Positions 1 through 9,012 of a DNA stretch of 37,500 nt are shown here, one piece after another. This DNA is from Prorocentrum cordatum (Eukaryota > Sar > Dinophyceae > Prorocentrales > Prorocentraceae). Each line of letters opens with the position of its first letter. Position 1 is the first letter of the stretch. Made by a program: the position numbers and the translations under genes. The stretch covers positions 161,629-199,128 of the forward strand of contig CAUYUJ010018477.1 in assembly GCA_963575745.1 (NCBI GenBank), in the 5' to 3' direction. Under the pieces are notes generated by a model. The model searched no databases. It was not told the origin of the DNA and saw only the letters and a program-made list of their open reading frames with translations.

Positions 1-15
1 AACAAGTAACAGGAT

Positions 16-138
16 TCCCCATATTTTTCCATATTTCCAGTGTGTTTGTCTTTCCCCCTCCCCACTTCCCATATTTGCGCAGAGGTTCCTGGGAATCGGC
101 GATTGCTTGTGTCTGTGTGTGTTTTTGTTCCCCTGAAA
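16..138 (+). repeat. Dispersed repeat family G, copy 1
   Basis: A pyrimidine-rich ~120-bp unit: 'ccatattt' stretch, 'gtctttccccc..cccacttccc', 'ctgggaatcg' and a final 'gtgtctgtgtgtgtttttgttccc' type block ending in ctga. Recognisable copies lie at 15659-15812 and 20690-20832. Function unknown. Confidence 0.6.
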
Positions 139-860
139 ACGTCGTGCCCCAGAGCCCCAAACTCGGCGACGAGGGCTGCCGCACCCGTGCTTGAGCTCCG
201 CGCGACTTCCAGCAGCTGGGCGGACGAACATTTGCGCCATGCGCACTCTCGAAACCAGCGTGGCTTCATGCAATTACGTGTACGTCCTTCTCTCGCTCCT
301 GATCAAGAGGACGGAGGGCCTCGGCAGCGGCAAGCGCAGGGGGCAACGCGGGTCAGGGGAGGGGTGCTGTGGGGGAGGAGCACGCCGGAGCGCTTTCGCA
401 GCACGGCGTGCAGAGGCGGGCACGCCCGGACGGCGCCCGGACGGCAGCCCACCTCCGGACCAGCGGCCGCCGTGCCCCTCGGCAAGCCGAGGCACCGCCG
501 TGAGGCGCGGGGCCTTCTGGGGCAGCCCCAGACTCGGAGCTCGGAGCTCGGAGCTCGGAGCTCCGAGTCTGAGAGTGTGATATCAGTCATGTGCAAATAC
601 ATCACCAGTTGAGCGACTCCAACACTACCTGAGCGTTTACAACACTAACTGATCAGCCCTTCGGCGCGAATACGAGTATACATGTGTCCTTGTTGTATGT
701 GGTATAACAGCGCCGACGCGTATCAGGATACCCTCGAAAGTCCGCCAGGGTCGGGCACAGCCAGGGGTGTGCAGGAAGCGAAACCGCCCCGGACGAGGAG
801 AGGCAGGAGAGGAGTCGGATGACCCAGACCCCGACGTCATGATCTGCTGATGACGTCGAC
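139..860. other. No recognised feature apart from the 7-mer repeat
   Basis: Several overlapping open frames exist on both strands, but none shows a recognisable domain or plausible composition. They look like chance frames in GC-rich DNA. Confidence 0.5.
532..568. repeat. CGGAGCT tandem repeat (7-mer)
   Basis: About five copies of ctcggag in a row, ending in a self-complementary ggagctccgag; the tract can fold into a hairpin. Confidence 0.85.
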
Positions 861-867
861 CCACACA

Positions 868-985
868 GGTTTCGACCCATTCCCCGGGACCGGTCTTTCA
901 TCCCGAGTCGTCTTTGACGGTCCTAAGGCCCGGTAAGGGCCTCCAAAGGTCGAAAATTACGAAAAACCTCCCGTCATGATTTGTT
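868..985 (+). repeat. Dispersed repeat family I, copy 1
   Basis: The segment around 'ccgggaccggtctttcatcccg..tcgtctttgacggtcc' and 'cctcccgtcatgattt' recurs at 25523-25645, about three quarters identical by eye. A weaker relative lies near 28720-28830. Confidence 0.55.
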
Positions 986-1730
986 CATTACTCGAAGGGT
1001 CTGGGGAGCTCGGTGCCCGCGGCAAAGTGGTGGCAAACGACGGCGGCAACCCACGGTACGGACATTCTCGTGACCATGAAACGAACGCACGGCGGGCGCC
1101 TGCCATGACGACGCCGAATCTGGCTTCGCGCCGCAGGAGGCAACCGCCAGCCCTGAAACGACCTCATCGTTCGCGGGTCCAGGCTCTCGATCCCGCTTGG
1201 AGTCGGCCAAGGGGTCTGAGCTGGTTGGGCACAGAGAAAGATCGGACTAGAGGGGGGGGGGAAGCAAATCCGCTGCAAAACGGTCTGGGGTAACTTTTCA
1301 CCCAGGATCCGTTTTTGACGGCCCGAGGCTCCGAACACAGCCCCCAGATACCGCGAAGGCAGACACACTGATCAAACCAAGCATCAAGAACCATGACCCC
1401 CCTTCATGCTGGCCAAAACCAATGCTGTGCCAGCTCGAACCCCCAGCCGGCCCCAACAATCGCCCACCCTGGAAAGATCTCATCTCTCGGACGTCCAGTC
1501 TCTAATCCCGCCTTCCGCGCGAGTGGACCTCGCGCCGACAGGCTGTCTTCTGGGGGGCAAGTGGTAATTACTGCGGGTTGACCTAAACTGGGGAAACAAA
1601 CAAGGCTCTGCAAGGGCCCTCGAGGGCTCCTGGTGGCTCGTAAAGGTGCCCCGACGGGCCGTTTAGGAGTCTCTCTTCACCCCTCATAGATTAAAGAATA
1701 CAATAACGGCGTAAATATAAACTTTCGACG
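986..1730. other. No recognised feature
   Basis: GC-rich sequence with short chance frames only. A fragment near 1300-1345 resembles the 'ggatccgtttttgacgg' part of family I, but too briefly to call. Confidence 0.4.
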
Positions 1731-1853
1731 GTCCGTGCGGAGTTCGTGGATCTGCGATGGACCCCCCTCCCTGGCGCGCGGAGCGCGTCAGGGGGCGGCG
1801 CCGGAGGCGCCACCGGGGGCCCAGCGCGGATCCAAGGAACCCCCGCGGAGCGC
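1731..1853. mobile_element. GC-rich foldback element family B, copy 1
   Basis: Inverted arms read inward as 'tggatctgcgatggaccccc' on the left and 'tggatccgcgctgggccccc' (complement) on the right. The centre is the family core, ctggcgcgcggagcgcg followed by ggcggcgccggaggcgcc. No protein is encoded, so it is a small non-autonomous element or hairpin repeat. The copy at 4719-4926 is the best preserved. Confidence 0.7.
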
Positions 1854-2330
1854 CACATGATTATGATTGTGCCGATTGCTCTTCTTCGAATTTGCAGTCG
1901 GAGCCCAACCACAGGAAACCTTCCACAATAAACCCAACCCTGAGACCCCAGGACGTCCACTGATTTTTGGTGCGGGAGCGCCGCGCTTCCCATAGCAGAA
2001 CCATCGAAATCCAAGACGCCCGGAGCACCTTCGGGGCAAGCAGGGTGATTCTCGGCATATGGGCCTCCACTGTATGTTCATGCCGTGGTTCTTCGAACTC
2101 ATGCCGCCCCCCCACTGCCATCGGGAGCGGCCACTGTTGTTCCCCTAGGTACGGCACGTTCGTGTCGTGCCGACCCAGGCGCTGGTCCCTGACACCGCGG
2201 GGACTGTTCAACCTGTCAACAATCGGCCGATTCCGCAACGTCCGATCTTTGAACCGACTCTGGGCCGCCGCCAACATTCAACGTTGAACGCCTGCGGCGG
2301 GGTCGCCGCCAATCGACACGACGTGAACCT
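1854..2330. other. No recognised feature
   Basis: Several overlapping frames up to 138 residues, none with recognisable similarity. The first ~50 bases (atgattatgattgtgccgatt) resemble the flank of the foldback element at 28223-28262. Confidence 0.4.
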
Positions 2331-2331
2331 A

Positions 2332-2440
2332 CGATCCTACCGTACGGATGCTGCTGCACTCAGGACCTCTCGCGGGGTGAGCTCTGACCGGGATTTCGAG
2401 CAGAATCCGGCCGTGGCGGATGAGGGCCCTCCAGGACGAA
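2332..2440 (+). repeat. Dispersed repeat family H, copy 1
   Basis: The block 'aggacctctcgcggggtgag', 'ttcgagcagaatccggcc' and 'gatgagggcc' matches 18118-18215 at roughly 78% by eye. The family is unrecognised. Confidence 0.55.
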
Positions 2441-2840
2441 CATCGGCATCGGTATCGTCGTCCCCTCTGGGAGCCCATTGCCCCCGAGCGGTGCCCCACG
2501 ATGGGGGCAACCCACAAAGCGCCGAGCACCAACAGCACCGCCCCAAACATCGCCGAGGCGGGGGCACGGCCGAGCACCTGCGACCACGCCCGAGGACCTC
2601 GACCGTGGAAACTTCGCCCCCCTCGATCCCCCTCCCTCCCTCCCCCCCAAACTCGGGCCGGGCGAAAGGGGGGGATAGCAAAGGGGGGGCTTGAGACTCA
2701 GCTCACGCATAGCTGATTCTCCCGGAGCCTCCCGGCGCCGGAGGCTGCCATGTATCGAGGCATGGGCCCCTCGGTGGGGCCGACTCCAGCTGCCTGCAGC
2801 AGATGTCGAACCCCCCCCCTGTCCCAGTCCCCCCCCCTAG

Positions 2841-3257
2841 AGGCCTCCTAGATGGGGTCGGAGTAGATGGGGTCCAGGGATCGCACCGCATCGGCGATAC
2901 ATCGGCAACGAATCGGCGATGCATCGGCGATGCACCAGCAATGCGTCGGCGACGTCGGCGATGCATCGGCGACGTGCGCATGAAGAAAGTCGGGCTCCGC
3001 ATCGAGCCGCATCGCCGATGCATCGGCGATGCGGCGCGATCCTCCGACCCTCGGCGGTGGACAAACCTCCCTTTAGCAAACCTCCCCTTAGTGAAAACGG
3101 CCTGGGACCGAAACCGACGGACCTGGACCCGCAAAAATGACGGCCGCGACGCCCTCTCGCGAAGCGAAAACGGCCAATTCCTTCATCGACGTGTCAGGGT
3201 AGGAGGCCTGTCCACCCCCGAGACCCCACCTACTCCGACCCCACCTAGGAAGCCTAG
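2841..3257. mobile_element. ATCGGCGATGC TIR element family C, copy 1 (composite)
   Basis: The left arm (2841-2874, tcctagatggggtcggagta) and right arm (3222-3257, complement tcctaggtggggtcggagta) are about 90% identical inverted repeats. Inside are six or more copies of an 11-mer close to ATCGGCGATGC (2889-3035), then a second element with its own inverted ends (3056-3216). No transposase is encoded, so it is non-autonomous. Confidence 0.75.
3056..3216 (+). mobile_element. GGTGGACA TIR element family D, copy 1 (161 bp)
   Basis: Ends are ggtggacaaacct and aggcctgtccacc, inverted copies with two mismatches. A second copy at 25672-25833 is over 90% identical by eye, including the internal 'cctgggaccgaaa' and 'gacgccctctcgcga' blocks. 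Non-coding. It is nested inside the family C element. Confidence 0.75.
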
Positions 3258-3366
3258 ACCCCCTTCCGCCTCGCCCGCCCTCTTCTCCGAGGGGCCCGCC
3301 CCCGCCCTGGAGCGCGGCCGCTCGGGCCGCCGCCGGCGCCCCCCTCGCGGCGCGCGCACGCTTTGT

Positions 3367-3388
3367 TCTCTCTCTCTCTCTCTCTCTC
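3367..3388. repeat. CT dinucleotide run
   Basis: About 11 CT units. It directly abuts the left end of a TTAAGTCGGGC element. Confidence 0.9.
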
Positions 3389-3390
3389 GG

Positions 3391-3593
3391 GTTCTGTCGG
3401 GCGTGTCCCGCTACAGAAGGATTTTCGGCGAAAAAATAGAAATACCCCAGAAATACCCCAAAACTACCCCAAAAAGGTAAAAACATACAAAAAAAAGTCC
3501 CCTGACTATTTTTGACTTATTGTTTGACTATGTTTCTGGTATTTTACATTGTTCGCCGAAGATCCCCCTGTAGGGGGACAGGCCCGACTTAAC
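3391..3593. mobile_element. TTAAGTCGGGC TIR element family A, copy 1
   Basis: Inverted ends are ttctgtcgggcgtgtccc and (complement of the right end) ttaagtcgggcctgtccc. The AT-rich interior is itself partly palindromic (aaaaatagtcccc type). The 8-mer ctctcggg occurs directly outside both ends and looks like a target duplication. It lies just past a helicase exon in gene sense. Non-coding and MITE-like. Confidence 0.78.
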
Positions 3594-3607
3594 TCTCGGG
3601 CCGCCCC

Positions 3608-3709
3608 CCCTGCCTGCCTCTGCACCTTCGCGTGGATGGCGCTGATGGCCTCCCACCCCGGCAGGAAGACGAGGATGGCGCCCCGGTCCTCGGCGAGAGA
3701 CCTGTCCAC
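3608..3709 (-). CDS. DExH-box RNA helicase, exon fragment with motif IV region
   Basis: The minus strand encodes VDRSLAEDRGAILVFLPGW followed by EAISAIHAKVQRQAG. 'GAILVFLPGW..I' is highly conserved at the start of the second RecA domain in DHX9/DHX36/DHX57-type RNA helicases, which unwind RNA or ribonucleoprotein using ATP. The exon begins at a good acceptor, TCGCAG|GTGGAC. The end is uncertain: AAG|GTGCAG at 3626 would be a canonical donor, but conserved-looking residues continue to about 3608. A TTAAGTCGGGC TIR element starts about 15 bases further in gene sense (3593-3391). A CTC microsatellite (GAG on the coding strand) lies about 80 bases upstream. The rest of the second domain is not in the window. 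Confidence 0.75.
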
Positions 3710-3788
3710 CTGCGACGGCTGCGTCTCCTGCTCCTCTCTCTCTCTCTCTGTCTCTCTCGGCCGACGAGTCGTGCGACGCGGCCACCTA

Positions 3789-3930
3789 CTCCTGCTGCTC
3801 CTCCTCCTTCCTCCTACTCGTCCTCCTCCTCCTCCTCCTCCTCCTCCTTCTCTTCCTCCTCCTCCTCCTCCTCATCCTCCTCCTCATCCTCCTCATCCTC
3901 ATCCTTCTCTTCTTCTTCTTCTTCTTCTTC
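3789..3930. repeat. CTC/TCT trinucleotide microsatellite
   Basis: Interrupted ctc/tcc run ending in ttcttcttc; GAG/GAA on the minus strand, about 80 bases upstream of the helicase motif IV exon. Confidence 0.9.
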
Positions 3931-4718
3931 AGGAAGGCACCGGGAGACCCAACAATCAGGGACGGCGACCGAAAACCGACCTGGACGACGCGACGGAATC
4001 ACGTGAGACTGACTGCACACTGCCAAGCAACTGCGAGTCAAGCCCCCGCCTGCCCCTGCTGCTCATCAGGCCAAGAATTACAACCTGGCGGCAATCCACC
4101 AACTGTACGCCGCCTCCATCTCCTCACCCCTCCCTCCCGCAAGCGAAAGCGTGGACCACACCGAACGGACAATGCCAGACTTGCCTGGTCTCATTTCAGA
4201 ACCGTCATCACGTCAAGGATCACCTCGCTTCGGATTTAGAAAATTAACGGTTCCAGGAGCACGCCCAACACATCACATATCGGAACTTGAAACTACTATC
4301 ATGCAACAGGTGGGAAGGCCCATGCTCTATGCATGAGAAGGCGACAAGGATTGGTCCCTACTATCCGGGCCGAGGGACCATTTGCTTAGCATGCTACAGA
4401 TGCGATTCGTACGATGTCTCAGGCGAATGTCCGTCCGATACGAGCTGCTGGCAGCCGACCCACAGACGCCGACGTTTTCGCTCGCTGTGCTGCTGCCGCC
4501 ACCTGCTGCCGCAACGCCCGACTAGCCACCACAAACCAGCTACACTACGGAAAAATATCCCACTTACTTTGCTCGGTCCACAGGAGCTGCATACAAGCAT
4601 TCTTAGTCAGGAAGTGCCCAAAGTCATGAGCAGTAAAAGCAGCCTTAACCCTTTGGGAGGAAACATAAGTGAGGCGGGCCAACAACATTAGGGCGTGAGG
4701 CCACGTCTCCATCGTGTT
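3931..4718. other. Lower-GC stretch without recognised gene
   Basis: The sequence is less GC-rich than its surroundings. A minus-strand frame at 4754-4545 (from MFCLCSFLLPYENTMETW) has a protein-like composition but no family I can name. I see no splice or domain evidence. Confidence 0.3.
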
Positions 4719-4926
4719 CTCATAGGGGAGCAAAAAAGAACATAAACAAAACAACTCGGAGGTCCGCGCGGATTTCTCGGATCGGCGCTGGGGCTCCCCG
4801 GCGGCGCCTCTGGCGCCGCCCCTGGCGCGCTCCGCGCGCCAGGGAGGGGGTCCAGCGCCGATCCGAGAAACCCGCCCGGACCTCCGAGTTTTTTCTGTTT
4901 ATGTCAATTGTTGTTCCCCCATAGCA
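4719..4926. mobile_element. GC-rich foldback element family B, copy 2 (near-perfect hairpin)
   Basis: The arms run from cataggggagcaaaa at the left and (complement) ctatgggggaacaa at the right. They continue through acataaaca, aactcggaggtccg and tttctcggatcggcgctgg; the inner 39 bases differ at two positions. The centre contains gcggcgcctctggcgccgc. The whole element could fold into one ~100-bp stem. Non-coding. Confidence 0.82.
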
Positions 4927-5060
4927 GGGTCAGGGGGTCTTTCATCCTCGATGGCACGGGCATCCGCAGGGTGTAGAGCACTTCGTCGCGAGGACTTCTG
5001 CTCAGGGCGCAGCGGCGGGCAGGAGACGTGCGGGCACGCGTGGAGCGGGCGCAGGATCTG

Positions 5061-5086
5061 CCCTCGGTTGCAGTCGTAATGCTCTG
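5061..5086 (+). repeat. Flanking direct repeat, left copy (26 bp)
   Basis: ccctcggttgcagtcgtaat then gctctg; matches 5255-5282 with one substitution and a two-base insertion. It flanks a TIR element, so it is probably a long target-site duplication. Confidence 0.7.
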
Positions 5087-5254
5087 TACAAGGCAGTTTT
5101 TAATACATAGGATTTTTAAAAGCATAGGATTTGTATTACATTACTTATTCAATAATACATTTATGCATGAACTCATCGTGGTCTGTAATGCCAGATCCCT
5201 GCATTTTGATACATGACCCGCACGCGGAACATGTATAAAAAAAACGGCACTGTA
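5087..5254. mobile_element. AT-rich TIR element (168 bp)
   Basis: The left end tacaaggcagtttttaatac and right end (complement tacagtgccgttttttttat) are inverted repeats. The AT-rich interior contrasts with the GC-rich surroundings. Non-coding. Flanked by a 26-28 bp direct repeat. Confidence 0.65.
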
Positions 5255-5282
5255 CCCTCGTTTGCAGTCGTATAATGCTCTG
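5255..5282 (+). repeat. Flanking direct repeat, right copy (28 bp)
   Basis: ccctcgtttgcagtcgtata then atgctctg; partner of 5061-5086. Confidence 0.7.
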
Positions 5283-5666
5283 CAGGCCCTGTGCGACACG
5301 ATTCCACGATGGATTGATCCCAGCTGGACGCACGGAAGCGGTACAGCAGGAATGGGCGCGCCGCGGTGTCGGGGAGTGCCCCTCCCCGGGGGACATGGTA
5401 GGCCTTCCAGTGGGCCGAGGGTCTGGACCCCCACGCCGCCTCCCCCCCCTTCGCACTCATGGCGAAGCCTGGGGCAAACCAGCTGCGACCCCAAGACAAG
5501 CGGAGCAGCTGAATGTAGGACACATCACGCTATGTGCCATGGTGAGACTCCTCGCAGAACGCATGACAACTGGAACTTCGTGCTGGATGGACCGTGCGGC
5601 TGGCGGCTACCATCAATCAACTCGTTCACGTGGCACCCAGTGCATGCAGTCATTCTGTCAACAGCC

Positions 5667-5816
5667 AGGGAGGAGGGAGGAGAAGGAGGAGAAGGAGGAG
5701 GAGGAGGAGGAGGGGGAGGAGGAGGAGGAGGAGGAGAGAGGAGGAGGAGGAGGAGGAGGAGGAGGAGGGAGGGAGGAGGAGTGGGAGGAGAAGGAGGAGG
5801 AGGAGGAGGGGGAAGG
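5667..5816. repeat. GGA microsatellite
   Basis: Interrupted gga/gag run of about 150 bases; the open frames over it are low-complexity Gly/Arg/Glu only. Confidence 0.9.
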
Positions 5817-6684
5817 GGGGGCAGCACGGTCAGAGATCCAGGGCACCTGCGGCAGCCCTGCACTTCGTATGCCGGGCCTGCAGCCCAGCCCTGTATCAAC
5901 ACCAAGACGTGGGGGTTTACTCGCACGGCAGAAAGGGTGGCACGGCACGCTTCTGGGTCCCGACGCTACGATCTGGGGATTTGGAGAACGGCCAAGAAGA
6001 AGTCGAAGCAACCACAGTTGTTCAAGTGTCCGTCGGACTCCGCAGTTTCGGCAGAGAAGGGCGTGTGGGAGTAGATGAATGTAAGTTGTTTCCCTGAGGA
6101 GATGGTGGAAGCTGAAGACCTCTGTGCTGCGATATGTGGATGGACGATAGGCCCCAAATGTTGTTTCTCGGAGCCACGGCACCCGACGAACAGACCCTGA
6201 ACTCGATAGGTTTAAGCCATCGACGCCAATCGCGCCCTGACAGATCCCACAAGGCTCGGTACCAGACCCCACGGTGACACCCCGCACCAGCGGGATCCCC
6301 GAGTCTGTCGACGAACAAGATCATATATATGCTCTTGGCTTGTGATACAAACACCGAATGCTCCTCAGACCGCTGTTGATCCTGCCTCCGTTCCGATCCC
6401 ACTCGCCTGTTGCCCTACCTGACACGATCCAGGAGCCCGTTGCGAAGAACCGCAAAACAACTAAAGAACGCAGGGCCGCGAGAGCAGCTGCTGGGAAGCA
6501 GAAGCGTGTGGCAGAAGTGGCCCATCTGGACTGCTGACCCAGGAGTGTGGCGCAGGAGTGTCCGAGCGCATGCTTGCCTGACGCTGTCAGGCTAGGTGCG
6601 GGACGGCTGTTGAAGGCAGGATGTGCTACTCTTGCTGCCGCCGCCGCCGTGCCCCCGCCCCTCGCCCCCGCGGCACCGCCCACG
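5817..6684. other. No recognised feature
   Basis: Mixed-composition sequence with frames up to 209 residues on either strand; none shows a known motif. Confidence 0.4.
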
Positions 6685-6709
6685 CTCTTTCTCTCTCTCT
6701 CTCTCTCTG
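6685..6709. repeat. CT dinucleotide run
   Basis: Preceded by cgcccacgctcttt, much as the run at 3367 is preceded by cgcgcacgctttgt; the GC-rich leader plus CT run may itself be a dispersed unit. Confidence 0.85.
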
Positions 6710-7224
6710 TTTCACTCAGGGGCCCACGTGAGGCCACACGCACCACACATACGCCTCCCTTTATACCTCCTCCTGGCGTCCCCAAGGTTCATGTCCGCCC
6801 GCCAGGGTGCCAACACTGGTCGAAATGGGTGAGCCACGGTGAGCCCGCTTTTGCATGCCGTGCGGATGAGGACGTGCCGCACCCCGTGGATAAGAGGCGC
6901 TCGTTCGAGGATGCCCCGCACGGAACGCATCCATGTCACCACGGGATCGCGCCCCGGAATCCAGATCAAGAGGGCGTGGACATTGTGCATTCGACGCACC
7001 TGTCGAACAGGGGCCCTCAAACTCAGTCATAGACCTGGAGCGGGTGGAATTGCCGAGAACCTCCTGCAACATTATCCTGGGCATCCGTCAACGGAAAACT
7101 GACCGATACGTTCGATCCCACTCCACGACGAATCTTCTGAACAGCTACCCGCCCGCGGAAGACCCCGCGTCCCCCGAATGCGTCATGGGATCATCGACAG
7201 ATGCGGGCACCGTCGGTCGACTCT
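6710..7224. other. No recognised feature
   Basis: Chance open frames only; no repeat found here by eye. Confidence 0.4.
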
Positions 7225-7345
7225 GGGTTTCGGTATTTGGCCGAAGGGTGGCGGAGGGGCGGTCCGGGTTTCTTCGGTATTTGGCCGAAGGGTGGGGGAG
7301 GGGGGGTCGGGCTTTCGGTATTTGGCCGGAGGGTCGGGGAGGTGG
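7225..7345 (+). repeat. Minisatellite, three units of ~41-44 bp
   Basis: ttcggtatttggccgaaggg starts near 7229, 7273 and 7314, followed each time by tggcggagggg-like sequence. Degenerate in the last unit. Confidence 0.8.
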
Positions 7346-7576
7346 GATGTGGGGCTGGGCCGGTGCTTCGTCGATCTGCTTGTACCAGTCGCACCAGGAA
7401 GCCGAGGGGAAGGGACCCTGACCAGTCGCCAGGAACCAGCCGACAGCAGCCAACACAATGGTCCGGGTGGGGGTGGTGGAGGGAAAGGGGAGGGGCCCGC
7501 GCTGATCGGCGAAACAACACATAGAATAACAACGATTTCGCTCTCGGGGTTTGGTTTCGCCAGGCTCAGTGAGGGC

Positions 7577-7784
7577 ATCCTAGATGGGGCCCGAATAGAT
7601 GGGGTCGGCGGACTGCACCGAATCGCCGATATATCGGCGATGCATCGATGATGCATCGGCGAAATCGGCGATGCATCGGCGACGTCGGCGTGGGTAAGCA
7701 CGGGCTCCGCATCGAGCCGCATCGTCGATGCATCGGCGATGCGGCGCGATCCTCCGACCCGTGCTCGGGCCCCACCTGGCAGGC
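7577..7784. mobile_element. ATCGGCGATGC TIR element family C, copy 2
   Basis: Left arm tcctagatggggcccgaata; right arm complement gccaggtggggcccgagcac. The interior has six copies of ATCGGCGATGC-like 11-mers and the family-wide block 'gggctccgcatcgagccgca' to 'gcgcgatcctccgaccc' shared with copy 1. Confidence 0.75.
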
Positions 7785-8259
7785 CGCGGGATCTCTTCCG
7801 AACACTGCTCTCCTCTGGTACGTACGCTTGCGCGAGACGTCGTGCCCGAGTCTTCGTACCATGCCGAAGATTTGCCAACCTCTGTGGGGGTGTCAATCCC
7901 CTGCTCCCCCCTTCATTTCGGGATTACCACCTGCGGCAAGCAAATGCACGCGCGGTTGGCGGTAACGCAAGGGTATTACAACGAGAGCTTGTAAAATTCG
8001 TAAGGACACGCCTGCCCCAACTGAATCCGCGACAAAAGGCCCACCCGCGAATTCTAACCCGCGTACTATGCGAACACACTGCTGCAGACATCCTCACTGA
8101 CGCCTTACGTGGTACGCGCAACACTGGAATGACGTCCCACCGTGACAACCCGAGCGTCGATGCGGACACCACACGACATTCGTTTTGCAAGTCAGGCAAC
8201 GACCAGACCGAACCCTTGCGCAACGCGATGCATGGAGCGTAGAGTCAAAGCGCACGCGA
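7785..8259. other. 3' flank of the permease gene; nothing recognised
   Basis: Sequence downstream of the permease stop in gene sense. No AATAAA-type signal stands out and no repeat family was recognised. Confidence 0.4.
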
Positions 8260-9012
8260 TCAGGCGGCCATGATAGCTCTCGATGTTTGGGGTACCTCGG
8301 GGACTCCCCCAAGATCTCGAGCTCGGGATTGGCACTGGTCACCAAAAACTCGAACAACATATCCTACCATGTGCACAAATAAGCCGCCCGCGATCACACA
8401 GGCGAACGCTACCGTGTTGAAGCGGACCATGAAATTGATGGTAAGGGTGGCAACGCACATAATGAACGAAGGTAGAGAGTACACGACAACCGAGATGGTG
8501 CCCCCCGGGACTTTGAAGCTGCGATCCAACTCGGGCTGCTGAACACGCAGTGCGATAAACGACGAGAAAAATAAAATCGTCGAGACGCAAACTAACATCA
8601 TCTCAACCATGATCAGCGATGAGTAATCAACAAACGTCAAAAAGCAAGAGATACCCGCGTTGAAAAGTACGATGCAACGCGGTGCACCACCAGCTGAAGG
8701 CGCACGCATGAGCCACGGAGGCCGCCGTCCGTTAATATCTACACGTGGTTGGTCGGGTCGTTCGCTCCCAATACTTCTATCGCTCGCCCCGTCTTCCGAG
8801 TCGTCGCCAGCGTCGCAAATGCCTGGGTCGTTTCCCGACTCGTGTGCGTCTGCGAAAAAGCCGTGACCCTGGACTATCCCCAGCATCGTTTGCTCTGCAG
8901 TGATCATTTGAGATGTGTACAGCCCCAGCATTGACACATTTGACCCAATGGAAAACAACACCGTCAACCAAGTACCAGCAATATCCCCGGCGAGCTCACC
9001 AAAATACCCTGC
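8260..9012 (-). CDS. APC-superfamily amino-acid/polyamine permease, exon 4 (C-terminal half)
   Basis: This frame encodes the last ~250 residues of a membrane permease and ends at a TGA at 8262-8260. It begins with AGYFGELAG and TWLTVLFSIGSNVSMLG, then ITAEQTMLGIVQGHGFFADA. An acidic hydrophilic insert of about 50 residues follows. Further hydrophobic segments come next (LFNAGISCFLTFVDYSS, VEMMLVCVSTILFFSSFIAL), then the family-typical loop QQPELDRSFKVPGG and two final hydrophobic stretches. The order matches APC permeases of the plant/protist LAT-PUT polyamine and amino-acid type: membrane proteins that carry amino acids or polyamines with a cation. The substrate cannot be read from the sequence. 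The long acidic insert is unusual and lies in a loop between membrane segments. I place the 5' edge at an AG|GCAGGG acceptor inside a duplicated coding segment. The uninterrupted frame continues upstream to 9276 only because the inserted element happens to stay open. Confidence 0.8.
   Translation of the reverse strand, partial: AGYFGELAGDIAGTWLTVLFSIGSNVSMLGLYTSQMITAEQTMLGIVQGHGFFADAHESGNDPGICDAGDDSEDGASDRSIGSERPDQPRVDINGRRPPWLMRAPSAGGAPRCIVLFNAGISCFLTFVDYSSLIMVEMMLVCVSTILFFSSFIALRVQQPELDRSFKVPGGTISVVVYSLPSFIMCVATLTINFMVRFNTVAFACVIAGGLFVHMVGYVVRVFGDQCQSRARDLGGVPEVPQTSRAIMAA

Noticed and set aside
2880-3050. CRISPR-like array of ATCGGCGATGC repeats
   Set aside because: The words abut or are separated by a few related bases, there are no unique spacers, and the host is eukaryotic.
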